From Flavobacteriales bacterium (GTDB taxonomy: Bacteria; Bacteroidota; Bacteroidia; Flavobacteriales_F; PHOS-HE28): DNA of 24,374 bases. Both the position numbers and the translations under genes were made by a program. Below the pieces are notes generated by a model. It ran no database searches, was not told the origin of the DNA, and saw nothing but the letters and a program-made list of their open reading frames with translations. This document shows positions 15,194 through 24,358 of the stretch, piece after piece (position 1 is the first letter of the stretch; every line of letters starts with the position of its first letter). Where the stretch lies: contig JADJVC010000035.1 of assembly GCA_016710685.1 (NCBI GenBank), positions 1 through 24,374 on the forward strand. The letters run 5' to 3'.

Positions 15194-15408
15194 ATTGAAA
15201 ATTGCTTAGCACAAATGGTACGCGGATTCTTAGTCCGCGTACGCTCGGCATTGCTGAGCGGCATTCAATTATCAATTTCAAACGGCGTTGCTACCGCTTC
15301 AGCAACATGCCGTTGTTCAAACGCCGAAAGGTACAGCGTGGATAGAGATCCGAAGAACAATGAGGCAACGAGAGATCCGATCTTTCTGCTGCAAATAGCC
15401 AACAGGCA
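15194..15408 (+). other. Non-coding stretch with three hairpins
   Basis: GTACGCGGA (15218-15226) pairs perfectly with TCCGCGTAC (15234-15242) around a 7-nt loop. GCTC/GAGC follows near 15243-15259. AACGGC-TTGCT (15281-15292) then pairs with AGCAA-GCCGTT (15301-15314) with a small bulge. There is no T-run, so these are not simple terminators. A weak reading frame from GTG near 15339 (about 42 residues) is not supported. Possible roles are an RNA structure, origin or attachment region. Confidence 0.45.
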
Positions 15409-15797
15409 ATGGACGCAAATACCGAGAGTGGGCTGGCCAGTGATGGTGAATCATGGCACGTAGATGATGAATCAATGCTTGATGATTGGGTTATGCCATT
15501 CATTGAGTGGGAACAGATGCCCCGGATCTTGTGGAGAATCAAGAGCGGCCGGGGTGGCTGCAAATGTCTGAGGAGATGTTTGAAGTCGCAGAGGGCATGA
15601 CTAACGATCATGGCTGGCCGATGATCTATACGGAATGGCGAACAGAGTCAGTTTTTCTGACGCGAGAAGAGGGCGAACGCTACGCGAAAGCCAGATCGTA
15701 CCGCTGGCCCAAGTGGCGAGTGTACTGCATTCCATGTGACGGTGAATTGGCTGTGCTTCTCAGCGAGTACCAGAAGAAAGCTGAAGCCGTCGTTTGA
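15409..15797 (+). CDS. Acidic, aromatic hypothetical protein (frame-interrupted)
   Basis: Starts MDANTESGLASDGESWHVDD in one frame to WVMPFIEWE near 15513. There a missing A continues into TDAPDLVENQERPGWLQMSE. The C-terminal half, NDHGWPMIYTEWRTESVFL and REEGERYAKARSYRWPKWRV, ending YQKKAEAVV at 15797, is intact and reads as a real protein rich in Trp, Tyr, Arg and Glu. Total about 129 residues. I believe the pattern is common in phage accessory genes, but I cannot name it. It has no close neighbour upstream; the structured non-coding stretch precedes it. Confidence 0.58.
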
Positions 15798-15976
15798 ACG
15801 CCTGTACTTCGGGGCGGCGGTAGGCTATCAATTTCAAAGGCTGTGCCCTGCCTCCGGTACAGCACATTGTTCTAAGGGCGTGGTGAAAATATGGCTGATA
15901 ATTGTTTACCAGAAGACGTGAATGGTGGCCGAGTGTGCCGAAACGCGGGGCCAAGTATCCATCGGTGACAAGTGAT
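15798..15976 (+). other. Fragmentary region without a firm gene
   Basis: An ATG at 15891 opens a 25-codon frame (MADNCLPEDVNGG) that ends at 15968. A second short frame (MVAECAETRGQVSIGDK) starts about 50 bases further on and stops just before the next candidate gene. One frame change would join them to a short Cys-containing peptide. I do not support a gene without other evidence. Confidence 0.3.
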
Positions 15977-16152
15977 ATGGTTGCGACTGAAGATCGGCGC
16001 TGATCCAGTTGGCAGTGAATCTGCGTGACACGCTTCTGGATTTGTGGCACTGTTTGATGAGCATGATCCTGTTGCAAACGCGGCGATTAGATTTTGATGA
16101 ATTCGTGGGCGGCGTGGAGTTGGTGAACCCGCGCGAGTACGTTGGGGATTGA
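15977..16152 (+). CDS. Small hydrophobic-helical protein, probably frame-interrupted
   Basis: ATG at 15977 reads MVATEDRR and then stops. One missing base at about 16001 would continue as LIQLAVNLRDTLLDLWHCLM and then DFDEFVGGVELVNPREYVGD, ending at 16152. About 57 residues. The second part is open and has protein character, with a hydrophobic helix and an acidic end. The next small gene starts 4 nt after the stop, which supports a real operon. Confidence 0.38.
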
Positions 16153-16156
16153 TGTG

Positions 16157-16294
16157 ATGAATCAGCCGCGTTGTCTCGGTGGGTGTCCCGCCAATACGGA
16201 ACCACATTGTCGCTCAATGGCGCGGCTGATCTTTGTCCTGAGAACGCTGCCGTTAAAACGCGGCGCGTTCAGTATTGCATTTTCTGACGGCTGA
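16157..16294 (+). CDS. Small Cys-rich protein
   Basis: 45 residues from ATG at 16157, 4 nt after the preceding stop. The N-terminus has Cys at CLGGCP and PHC (three within 13 residues), which suggests a small metal site. The rest is basic and hydrophobic (ARLIFVLRTLPLKRG). The stop lies inside a hairpin at 16286-16303. Function is unknown. Confidence 0.42.
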   Translation: MNQPRCLGGCPANTEPHCRSMARLIFVLRTLPLKRGAFSIAFSDG

Positions 16295-16308
16295 TTCGCC
16301 GTCGTTTT
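16286..16308 (+). terminator. Short hairpin, weak terminator candidate
   Basis: GACGGC and GCCGTC form a perfect 6-bp stem with a 6-nt loop, followed by GTTTTC. The stem is short and the T-run is interrupted. It ends the small gene at 16157-16294. Confidence 0.35.
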
Positions 16309-16329
16309 CAACAACTTGATAGGTGGCTT

Positions 16330-16521
16330 ATGGCACATTTGAATCGTGCGATCTTGGAACACGTGGAAGACGGAATCGTCATCATCCAGGATGGTGAGTA
16401 ATACAAGCTGGATGGATGCGATTTTGAATCTAGCGACGGCGACAGGATCGCATTCATGGTTTGCAGCGGCAGTGCTGAGGCTTGTGGAAAGTCAGATCGA
16501 CTGGGCGACGAAAGGTATTGA
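16330..16521 (+). CDS. Small protein interrupted by an in-frame TAA
   Basis: From ATG at 16330, 23 residues read MAHLNRAILEHVEDGIVIIQ and then DGE, and a TAA stands at 16399-16401. The same frame continues past it for 39 residues with clear protein character (YKLDGCDFESSDGDRIAFMV and CSGSAEACGKSDR) to 16521. The next gene starts 1 nt later. No frame shift is needed, only the stop codon. A sequencing error, a pseudogene or readthrough could explain it; error is the simplest. Confidence 0.42.
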
Positions 16522-16522
16522 T

Positions 16523-16907
16523 ATGACTAACGATTCAATCGCGAACCCTGAGACGTTGACGCCTCAGGTTGAAGCCGTTGTTCTACGCTCCGTCACCAGA
16601 CGGCGTGGCGATGCGACGATCAGAGCAACGTGGCCGGATGGCTTGCGGATGATGTTCGGCGTCATACCGCAAGTGGTGGGACCAACTGCAGGAGTATTGC
16701 AGGCTGAACAAACTCGAAGACAAGGCATGCCCATTGAGGTCTGTAGCGAACCGTGGATTGGATACGGCGGGCTGAAGTGGTGCCGTGGGAAGACTTCAAG
16801 AGCAATTGGACATCGAGGGGGCTGGCCGATCGTGGACTGAGTTCAAGTTTCGCATGCCGAACAAGATTGAATCGAACTGCATGAAATCAATTTTCGTGGA
16901 TGCGTAG
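16523..16907 (+). CDS. Broken hypothetical gene region
   Basis: ATG at 16523 starts MTNDSIANPETLTPQVEAVV. The continuation in a different frame (FYAPSPDGVAMRRSEQRG), then a third piece (YRKWWDQLQEYCRLNKLEDK), and a last piece in yet another frame (WTEFKFRMPNKIESNCMKSI, ending at 16907) look more like protein than the raw frame. Several indels would be needed to link them, so this may be one or two genes. Function is unknown. The recombinase start at 16900 overlaps the end by 8 nt. Confidence 0.35.
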
Positions 16908-17922
16908 AACAATTATTAGTCTGAGCGCAGGATATCAACGCTGCGTGGATGCTGGTTTTCAAGGAAATCAGATGCTAGTTGATGATTACAAACGTGCAAT
17001 TCGAGCAAAAACTATTCCAAAGACGTTCGAAGCGTATTGGCCGCATGTTGTTGACTTTCTCCGGTTTTGCAAACGCGGCGACGTGTGGCGCAGGCCGGAA
17101 GAACTCGGAGATCCTGAATGACGGCGTTTCTGACGATGCTTGCGGTCAAGAGAAACGTTGCAGCCTCGACTCAAAATCAGGCACTGGCTGCATTGTTGTT
17201 TCTGCACAAATTCATCGTTAAACGTCCGCTTCATAATGTCGATGCGGTCAGAGCAAAAAGCCAAAGCACTACCTGTCGTGATGTCGCGTGATGAAGTTCG
17301 AACCGTTCTGAATAATCTTCGTGGCGTGTATCTGCCGCAGGCGCAACTAATGTACGGTTGCGGTTTTAAGGCTGGATGAGTGCATGTCGCTACGAATTAA
17401 GGACATCGACTTTGCAATGGGAAGAATTCATTTGTGGACAACGAAGGGAAGCAAGGCAAGGCTTGTTCCACTTCCGAACGTGCTGATTGAGCCGCTACAG
17501 AATCAAATTGCCTGTGTTCGACGGCTACGTCTCCGACGCGAAACGGCGTTGCTCGGGTACCGCTTCCGAACGCCTTCGCTAGAAAATCCAAACAGGCAGA
17601 AAGAATTTAGCTGGTATTTTCTGTTTGCATCGCGACGCTCAGCACATGCCCAGAGACTGGACGACTCAGCAGATATCATCAGGACGAATCCAACATCGGG
17701 CGCGAGATTAAGCGAGCTGCTGCCAGAGCCGGCATCACAAAGCGAGTCACGCCGCATACATTTCGCCACAGTTTTGCGACGCATTTGCTGCAGGCAGGAA
17801 CGGACCTGAAAACCATTCAGGAACTGATGGGACACACAGATATCCGCACGACGGAAATTTATCTGCATGTGCAAGTTGCAAGCGTAGCGGCAACCTGTCA
17901 GCCCGTGCAGACATTGATTTGA
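16900..17922 (+). CDS. Integron-integrase-like tyrosine recombinase (frame-interrupted)
   Basis: A tyrosine recombinase whose pieces resemble IntI more than phage integrases. The N-terminal SAM-like part has IRAKTIPKTFEAYWPHVVDF, then VTAFLTMLAVKRNVAASTQN and QALAALLFLHKF, typical of IntI. The catalytic part has RTVLNNLRGVYLPQAQLMYG, then SLRIKDIDFAMGRIHLWTTK and GSKARLVPLP (box I, Lys). The end is open and complete: HTFRHSFATHLLQAG (box II HxxR) and LMGHTDIRTTEIYLHVQVAS (His and catalytic Tyr). It ends at 17922. At least four frame breaks lie in between (near 17115, 17225, 17375 and 17520-17690). The total is about 340 residues, normal for IntI or XerC. Confidence 0.75.
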
Positions 17923-17977
17923 ACGTTAGCCCCGCGCGACAACAGTTCGTTGTTCGAGGACCAGCGTACCGGATAGC

Positions 17978-19473
17978 TCACGAAGTCGTCAATATCAGCG
18001 CTTGCGTCTGGGAGCTTTGGATTTGATACGTGTATTCGTCTGGACGCAAGCCAGATCCGCAGGCCGTGATTTCAACGACGATGGTTGTCGTTCCTCCAGA
18101 TTTTGAAATCGACGCGATGGTTCCGGAAATTTCGCTGGGCTGCGGATTTGGGCGCGCTCCGAAGTCCAGGTAGTCAACTCCGATGACAGTGAGTTTTTCG
18201 TACAGCCTCTGTGGCATCATCGACGAGGATTGCGATCTGCGTTGCAGACCGTACCTTGTAATCGTCGCCAAGCGTGGCGTAGATGGTGCCACCCACAATG
18301 CGACTCTGCACGGTGATGCGCGTTCCAGCCAAGCGATTGCGGTCGCGTTGACGGTTGTTTGGACGGCCAACAGTGTGGCCTGTTCGGCGTCTCCAGATCC
18401 TCCAGTGGAAGCGCCTTGAGCTAGTTTTGCGACGCTACCAGCAGCGGCTGCGGTTCGGCCGGTGTCATTGGAAACCATCGCCAGCAGAAGGGCAGCGGTG
18501 TTCAGTTCCGCTACTTCCGGCGTGACAGTCGCAACTTCGCCATCAGTACCAGCAAACGTGCGTTTTCCAATGCCAACGGGTCGAACCGAGGAACAGAATA
18601 ATCGTATGGTCTCCAGTGATACTGCAGACTTTGTCACAGAAACTATGTACTGAGGTTTTCGCGTTCGTTCGTTCCGTGACGGCCCCAGTAATTCCTGTCG
18701 CTTCAGTGTCAGGATCAGCAACCGTAAACACTTTTTTGTAAGCGTCAGTCGGTGGGCAATCCTGAAAATACTGCGGTTTGCGTCGTCGTGCGAACTCCTC
18801 GACCGTTTCCGGATGCGGACAGAGATGCAATGTCAGTAGTGTCCAGCACCTGATTAAACAGTCGAATGTCATCCAGCCGACCAGCAACACGTTCACTAGC
18901 ACCTAACGGTAGCGTTTGCGCTAATCTTCCGTTGCCTGTACCCCCGAACGCTGCAGTGCTTGCATACGTGCTGTCAGCAACCTTGTTCACGTAAATGCGG
19001 ATTGTACTGCCACCAGTTACAACAATGTGATTCAGACGTTTGTCGTGACGTGATTGCGCAAACCTATCGACCGTCGTGTATACGCCTGCTTTTCCGGCGT
19101 TGATGTAAAGTGCTGCTGGACCTGTTGCTGGAGTACCAAAGATCGCTCGATACCCAGTGGTAGATGTTGGCTTAATCCACGCTGAAATTGACCAACTTGC
19201 GAGCGAAGACACCGCCCCCATTTGCACCCAATCGTTGGGTCCATCAAATCCAATGCTCTGACACCACCATTGTTCGTGTCGACAACCCAATTACTCGACC
19301 CGCCAGTCATTGCAAAATTAGTCAGCGTACCATTGTTGCTGCCAGCCAAGTCATGCAGCGTTGTGGTGCCATCGCCAGATGTATCGTGATGGAACCCAGG
19401 CTGCGACCGGAGATTTTCCGTTAACCGCTGGAGTCCATGCCGATGACGGAAAATTGTGGGCGTTGATAATCAC
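17978..19473 (-). CDS. Tail protein with LamG/concanavalin-like domain (frame-interrupted, maybe two genes)
   Basis: The GTG at 19473 overlaps the upstream stop (GTGA). The N-terminal part reads VAAWVPSRDTSGDG when one base is restored, then LAGSNNGTLTNFAMTGG. A LamG-type domain follows: SLASWSISAWIKPTSTTGYR, then HIVVTGGSTIRIYVNKVADS and RVAGRLDDIRLFNQVLDTTD. Such domains bind sugars on phage fibres. The C-terminal part (VTPEVAELNTAALLLAMV, then RITVQSRIVGGTIYATLGDD with a frame change, and LTVIGVDYLDFGARPNPQPS) may be a second gene. It is convergent with the recombinase, 55 nt away. At least four indels interrupt the reading, so the boundary between the two parts is uncertain. Confidence 0.65.
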
Positions 19474-19661
19474 TCGGTCACATACTCCATAAGGTAGCCA
19501 CGGAAGCTCATTCCGTGGCTTTGCAAATCGGGCGTCATCACGTGCTTCGGCCACACTGTCAGATCGTAGTCTTCGTCCGCTTCAGCAGCGTCCATGAGTT
19601 CTTGGCGACGTGCTGCTGGTAGCGTGATCTTGTCTTTCGTCGCCACGAATGCCGCGATCAA
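19470..19661 (-). CDS. Small acidic tail-associated protein
   Basis: 63 residues, intact frame. The start overlaps the upstream stop by 4 nt (ATGA) and the stop overlaps the LamG gene start (GTGA). It starts MIAAFVATKDKITLPAARRQ and ends SHGMSFRGYLMEYVTE. The centre is acidic (MDAAEADEDYDLTV). The tight coupling in a tail operon suggests a fibre assembly or chaperone role, which is inference. Confidence 0.55.
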   Translation of the reverse strand: MIAAFVATKDKITLPAARRQELMDAAEADEDYDLTVWPKHVMTPDLQSHGMSFRGYLMEYVTE

Positions 19662-20109
19662 TGCGGTCTCAGCAACGTGAGTACAGCCCCTGCCTGCTGC
19701 TTAATCAGAATGCCGCCGACTTGGATAATCGTTGACGGGTTTTTTCTGTCTCGGGGAACTGCAACCGAACCTGCTGCTGATATGCGGTTTCGCTCTGAGC
19801 AAGCAGTGTGTTCAGTTCCAGTTTGACCGGGTGTTAAGTCGTACCAAATGTGCCGACTGGCAAGCACTTCCGCTGGCACTGGCGTGATGTCTGCAAACTC
19901 ATCGACCGACTGTAATTCATAACGATGGTCGATAGGTGGTGGATCATTCCCAACCCTTGTAGTATTTATGATCCGGTTTCCGCCGACGATTGTACCGCCA
20001 TCAACACGCGGCCGTGCCGCGTTGAAATTGATGATTGCAGACGTTGACGCCAATTTGATTACGAATCGGTCTACTGCCTGATCGATTCAGTTACTACGTT
20101 CAGGGTCAT
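19658..20109 (-). CDS. Tail-module protein (frame-interrupted)
   Basis: The start is probably ATG at 20109 (MTLNVVTESIRQ), after a purine-rich stretch. A missing base near 20070 joins it to VDRFVIKLASTSAIINFNAA and the intact frame down to 19658. That frame reads RPRVDGGTIVGGNRIINTTR, then DHRYELQSVDEFADITPVPA and ASRHIWYDLTPGQTG, before weaker sequence at the end. About 151 residues. It lies between the fibre-like gene and a small acidic protein, so a tail-fibre or baseplate part is likely. I do not recognise the family. Confidence 0.5.
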
Positions 20110-20127
20110 GACTTCGCTTTCTCTAAG

Positions 20128-21008
20128 TTAAGTTGCCGTGATTGTGATTGTCGCTACCAATTCCTTGCCGTCGCTTCCTTGATCGATATCCATTGCGAAC
20201 AAGTCCCCCTTACACCGATGGAGAACCGCTGATTGCTCCACCTGTGCTACATTTGCACCCGTTGCGATTGACGCCACGGATGACAAAACCGAAGTCAATG
20301 CTCCGTTGAAAGATTCACGGTATTCAAGTCAACCTGTACCGCTGCTGCCGATGGCTCATTTGCAGGATCGCAGACGATCGAAACCCCGTGATTGTTCCGC
20401 GGACGGAACACGACACACGCCCTTTTAGTTCCAGCGGCTATCCGGCTTGACCGTTGCCGGACAACGCCACCTGAATCGTAGGTCGATTTAACAGACATCG
20501 TTCCGACGCCAGCCGATGACCGCAACGCAGCAGCATCTGCGAGAGCCAGCAGACCACGCCAAAACTCGTTGTCGTCAATACTGCAATCGCCGTCAGATCG
20601 CTGTCAATGAGCTGAGCATCCGTAATGCCGTAGCCTGAAAGCGTTTGTAGGCTTGCTGCTCAATGATACCGTCCCAAACTACTTGCTACCAGCCCCGATT
20701 GCAGTCCTTGCCGCCGCCGCATCGGCCAACGCAAGCAACGCCCCTGCCGAATAACGGCGCGGTCGTCGATAACACTGCGATCGCTGTCAGGTCAGAGTCA
20801 AATGGCTGTACGCAGCAGCGGCAACACACCGATGTCGCATAGCCTGACAGATCCCGATCCGCCGGGTTTGTGCCCGTTGTAAATCCAATCGAGTCTTAAC
20901 CTGTGCCGCTGTCTACGCCAGCCACTGGTTGACCAACCCGGCAGGCAGAAACCGATCGTATTGCCGCCGGTCAATGTTTACGACTGATTGTATGACTTGA
21001 TCAGACAT
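20128..21008 (-). CDS. Tail-fibre-like repeat protein (heavily frame-interrupted)
   Basis: Starts MSDQVIQSVVNIDRRQYDRF at 21008 with LPAGLVNQWLA following. The middle contains at least two repeats of the pattern SDLTAIAVL-TTT-FGRG-LLALADAAA-RT, a motif I know from phage tail fibres, in different frames. The C-terminal part, once the frame is restored at about 20300, is continuous: VQVDLNTVNLSTE, then ALTSVLSSVASIATGANVAQ and LFAMDIDQGSDGKELVATIT, ending at 20128. The total is about 290 residues. Many indels break the repeat region. It lies upstream of the other tail genes and probably forms part of the adsorption apparatus. Confidence 0.58.
20530..20860 (-). repeat. Imperfect tandem repeats in the fibre gene
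   Basis: Two units about 170-180 bp apart code for variants of SDLTAIAVL and FGRGLLALADAAA (for example near 20560-20620 and 20770-20810). On the plus strand, related pieces such as actgcaatcgccgtcagatc and actgcgatcgctgtcaggtc mark the units. Protein repeats of this type are normal in phage fibres. Confidence 0.45.
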
Positions 21009-21034
21009 CGGATTTCCAAAACACAAAGCGGGCA

Positions 21035-21084
21035 GCGGATCAACAATCCGCAGGTCGCGGACTACTCAACCGCTGCTATTTTTT
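21035..21084 (+). other. tRNA-3'-half-like element with T-run
   Basis: GCGGA-TCAACAA-TCCGC is an anticodon-arm-like hairpin, then AGGTC as a variable loop, then GCGG/CCGC as a shortened T-arm-like stem, TGCTA and six T. The order matches the 3' half of the tRNA-like element at 8781-8853. There is no T at position 33, no matching 5' half and a poor T loop. It could be a terminator-like hairpin or a tRNA remnant. Confidence 0.25.
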
Positions 21085-21433
21085 GACTGATTTAAAATAC
21101 TGCATCCAAACTCATCGGCTGTCAATGTCGCTGCAAAATACTGTTGTTCGTGTTTCCAGTCGATCAACACGATCGAGCACTTTCGAAGTCGCGAGCTGGC
21201 ACAATGTCGGGGTCTTTTTCAGGCGCGAGGTTGTGCCAACCGAATAGCGTTCATGGATTTCCGTTTCCTGTGTCGTACCCTTATTCTCCGCCGGTGAGCG
21301 ACCGGTGCGGCCTGCGATTTCCAAGAAGTTGTCCGATCGTCAGTCACGTCTGCACCCGTGTATCGGAGCCGTATTGGCTCAAACGCATAATCCATCGAAC
21401 TGACCCACGCCGGGAACCCACGGATTCAGCCCG

Positions 21434-21589
21434 CTAAAAATTCCTCACCGCATTTTGCGAGTGGAATCGATACACCAGCCTGAGGACGCCATTGTAGATA
21501 ACACCGGGATTGATGGCGGGACGGTTCCGTGCGATCTCTTTGCCAGGATTTGTGTCACCTAAGCCCGGCGTCAGCAGCTGGTTTTTCAT
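21434..21589 (-). CDS. Fragment of a structural protein
   Basis: An open stretch of 51 residues from ATG at 21589: MKNQLLTPGLGDTNPGKEIA, then NRPAINPGVIYNGVLRLVYR and FHSQNAVRNF. It has strong protein character and no shadow-like bias. The upstream sequence in the same direction (WRADDD, NAGHDFEP) suggests the true gene starts earlier and is frame-broken. It lies in the tail module, so a structural protein is likely. Confidence 0.33.
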   Translation of the reverse strand: MKNQLLTPGLGDTNPGKEIARNRPAINPGVIYNGVLRLVYRFHSQNAVRNF

Positions 21590-24244
21590 CGGCTCAAAAT
21601 CATGTCCCGCATTGCCGAGTCAATCATCATCTGCCCGCCACGCCGGGAATCGAGTCGGGACGACTGGCGTTGTCGTCCGGCATCGCGGATATGAAAGCCA
21701 GGTTGAGGCGGTGCCCACTGGCGACGATCCGAATTGCAGATCGGTACCCCCACATTGTGCCGTGGTGTGCGGTATGGTCGCAACTCAAAATCGCACGCGT
21801 GAACTCCAGGAAAGCGATGCGAAATTACATGCGTCCGCAGCAAGCTGGATGATCCGTCGGTGCGAATCGCTGAGTATCAATGGAGAGCAGAACCGCTAGA
21901 AACGCTCGTCACGCTTCGCTGAAAGGTATTACCACGTCAGCAACGGCGGCTGGTGTGCGGGGCGGAGCCAATGTCGGTGTCAACACTGGATGGGTTCGCG
22001 CGGTCGCTGGGCGTAGTAAATATACCAACGCTGTACACCATGCCCCGTTGGCAGACCCATTAGGATCATTCCACTTTTGCAGATCGTTCGATTGCAACCG
22101 CAGATCGGCGGTTTTCGTTCCGGCGGAAGAACGAAACCATGCTGGTTGGATTGGCTCCTGATTTCCGTAAAGATTTTCCGAAAAGTACCAATTGCCGAGA
22201 TAGATACCGCGGGAATCGCAGCGAGTTTTCTTTTCTCGAAAACGTGCGGCAAGTGTGTGGCGTAAATCATTTCTTTGCGACCGGGCCCGGTGGTAAGTGC
22301 CTGCATTGTCGCCGTTTTCGTCCGCTGCCATCCACTGTCTCTGCGAAGTGCCACTGCGTTCCTGACGTAACAAATCTGCGAGGGGCTGGTTTCCGCTTGC
22401 AAGTGACTATCATCCATATTCCCCCACGAATTCAAAACGCGATCTCAGGCGACAGAACGCCGTTTGCATCTTCCCCTTCGGATCAGGTCGCCGATCGTTG
22501 CATCATAGTCCGTGCTGTCTCCAGATGATTAACTCGCGGGCACTCCGGAAGCGTGACCCGTGAACCACGGTGGGCAATCACCCACAATGACGGAGGTTGG
22601 TGTTACTTGAAAAGTATCTACCGATCGTACAGACCATCGGATCCTCATCGCCCTCTGCTTACCGCTCCAGTAGGTCCACACAGAACTATGTGCGGACTCC
22701 GGTTTTTGAACAGGTTTGGATGATTCGCCGGAGCAGTCGATGCAACTTTATCGACCCGCTTGGCGGGGCTTTCGACGTAATGCTGATCACAGATCGTCTG
22801 CAGGATCTTTGAGTTCCGCATGGGTATTCTGATAATTTTTTGCCGGTCATGCGTCTCGTTGTAGTCGAGCGACTTCGAGCGCTGGGCTTTGTGATTGCAC
22901 GTTATTTTGTGGCTCAGACGTCTCTGATGCCGCGCAGCTGGAATATGATCGTGAGTTCTAGAGCTGCCGAACCGCTTGCGGGTTGTCAACGCGGGTGACG
23001 CTGGCGCGATCGCGCGTCGCCCCTTTTGCCACCAGGCCAGACGGCGTTCATAAAACGATTTTCATCGACCCAGATTTGCGGGGTTTGTGCTGCGTCGCTA
23101 CATTACTCGTACCTCCGACGGCGTGGAAGACTAAACGGTAGGTGGCTGACGATAACGGGCACCATGTAACCGTCCTCGTTTTTATATTTTTCGATAGTGC
23201 GAGATACGCTGGAAATGCGGTTGTTCCTCACTGCCGCTCTGCCAAAATCGGATTCAACGAACTGCGCGCAACGTCAGTAGTTTGAAAAGAAAAGAAAGCG
23301 GCAGGCGCACAATCAACTGATGGATGAAAACAAAAATTGTCAGATTTTTAGAAGTTTTTTATAAGCAATGCACCGTGATATATCTGCCCAGTCAAACTCC
23401 ACGGCCCCGAATAGGGCTCCACACTACTGATGCCCCCGATCTCTCAAAGCGGGTCCGGGGCATGTCTTAGTCTGTGACAACCATCGTCGAGATATGATCG
23501 GACGATGGTGGGCACAAAACCACGCAGTTGGAAGCCATAACACTCTTCGGTAAAAGTCGCGAGACCAACTCCGGCGGTAGAGTCAAAACGGTTTTGAAAG
23601 CGCGCTGCCTTTCTTCACGCAGCATCGCTCGGGACCAGCAGCCGAGGTCGCCTCCGCAACAACAATTTTCTCGTCTTCCAAAAAGACCGCTCTGGCCTAA
23701 GCCCCGATCAGGATCCGAGATCGGAACGTTCATTGCACTAAATCGGGTCGCAACTGAAAAGCCGATTAGGGCGCGACATTCCCCGTCCGAATGAGTAGCG
23801 TCTCTTAGGACCATTTCGCTTACCAACAGCTCCGCTCCTCGACGCGCTCCCCGATGTGATTCTGTGCCATGCCCAATATCACGCGCCAAATCGTATGCTG
23901 CTTGATCCACTCGCCGAACCGCTCGGCTCCCCGTCTTTATGTGCCATGTCGGATCAGCCGGCACAGCTGTGCCAGCAACCAGCTGAGTCTTTGACCGCTA
24001 TCATCATCGCCAATAACGTATTCACCGATACCAGTGACGCCCTGGCGGTGTTGGTGTGATTCCACAAATACCGACGCCTGCGCCGCTCGGTCATGAAGGC
24101 ACGGGCTGCAATCCCATACACCACGCCACTCCCAGTGTAGATCTCAGCCTCAGCGCAATTCCCGGTCGGGATGCTGGCTCTGTAATCGTGCAGCAAAGCT
24201 TTTCCGTTACGATGCGTGGTGACGAATTTTAATTTATTGTGTCC

Positions 24245-24358
24245 TCACGCAGAATCCTGAGCGATTGAAACCAGGATCACTGCAATCGTACGCGACGTCT
24301 CCGCGGCAAGCGGTGCAAATGACGGGTTACGGATTTTTACCACTGTTCGTTGCTCCAT
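24245..24358 (-). CDS. Start of a small tail-module gene, probably truncated by an indel
   Basis: 37 residues from ATG at 24358: MEQRTVVKIRNPSFAPLAAE, then TSRTIAVILVSIAQDSA. The N-terminus is basic, followed by a hydrophobic segment. It has good protein character, and a purine-rich stretch precedes the ATG. Another frame continues downstream (HDYRASIPTGNCAEAEIYTG, near 24180), so the stop at 24245 may come from an indel. Function is unknown. Confidence 0.35.
   Translation of the reverse strand: MEQRTVVKIRNPSFAPLAAETSRTIAVILVSIAQDSA

Noticed and set aside
17923..17977. attC/attI-type site after the IntI-like gene
   Set aside because: GTTAGCC is close to, but does not match, the attC core consensus, and no paired core lies at the required distance.
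18000..21100. Diversity-generating retroelement near the fibre genes
   Set aside because: No reverse transcriptase motif and no pair of template and variable repeats differing at adenines could be found.
23425..23462. Terminator-like hairpin (TGCCCC with GGGGCA)
   Set aside because: The stem is only six pairs, the loop is long and no T-run follows. The surrounding sequence is unreliable.
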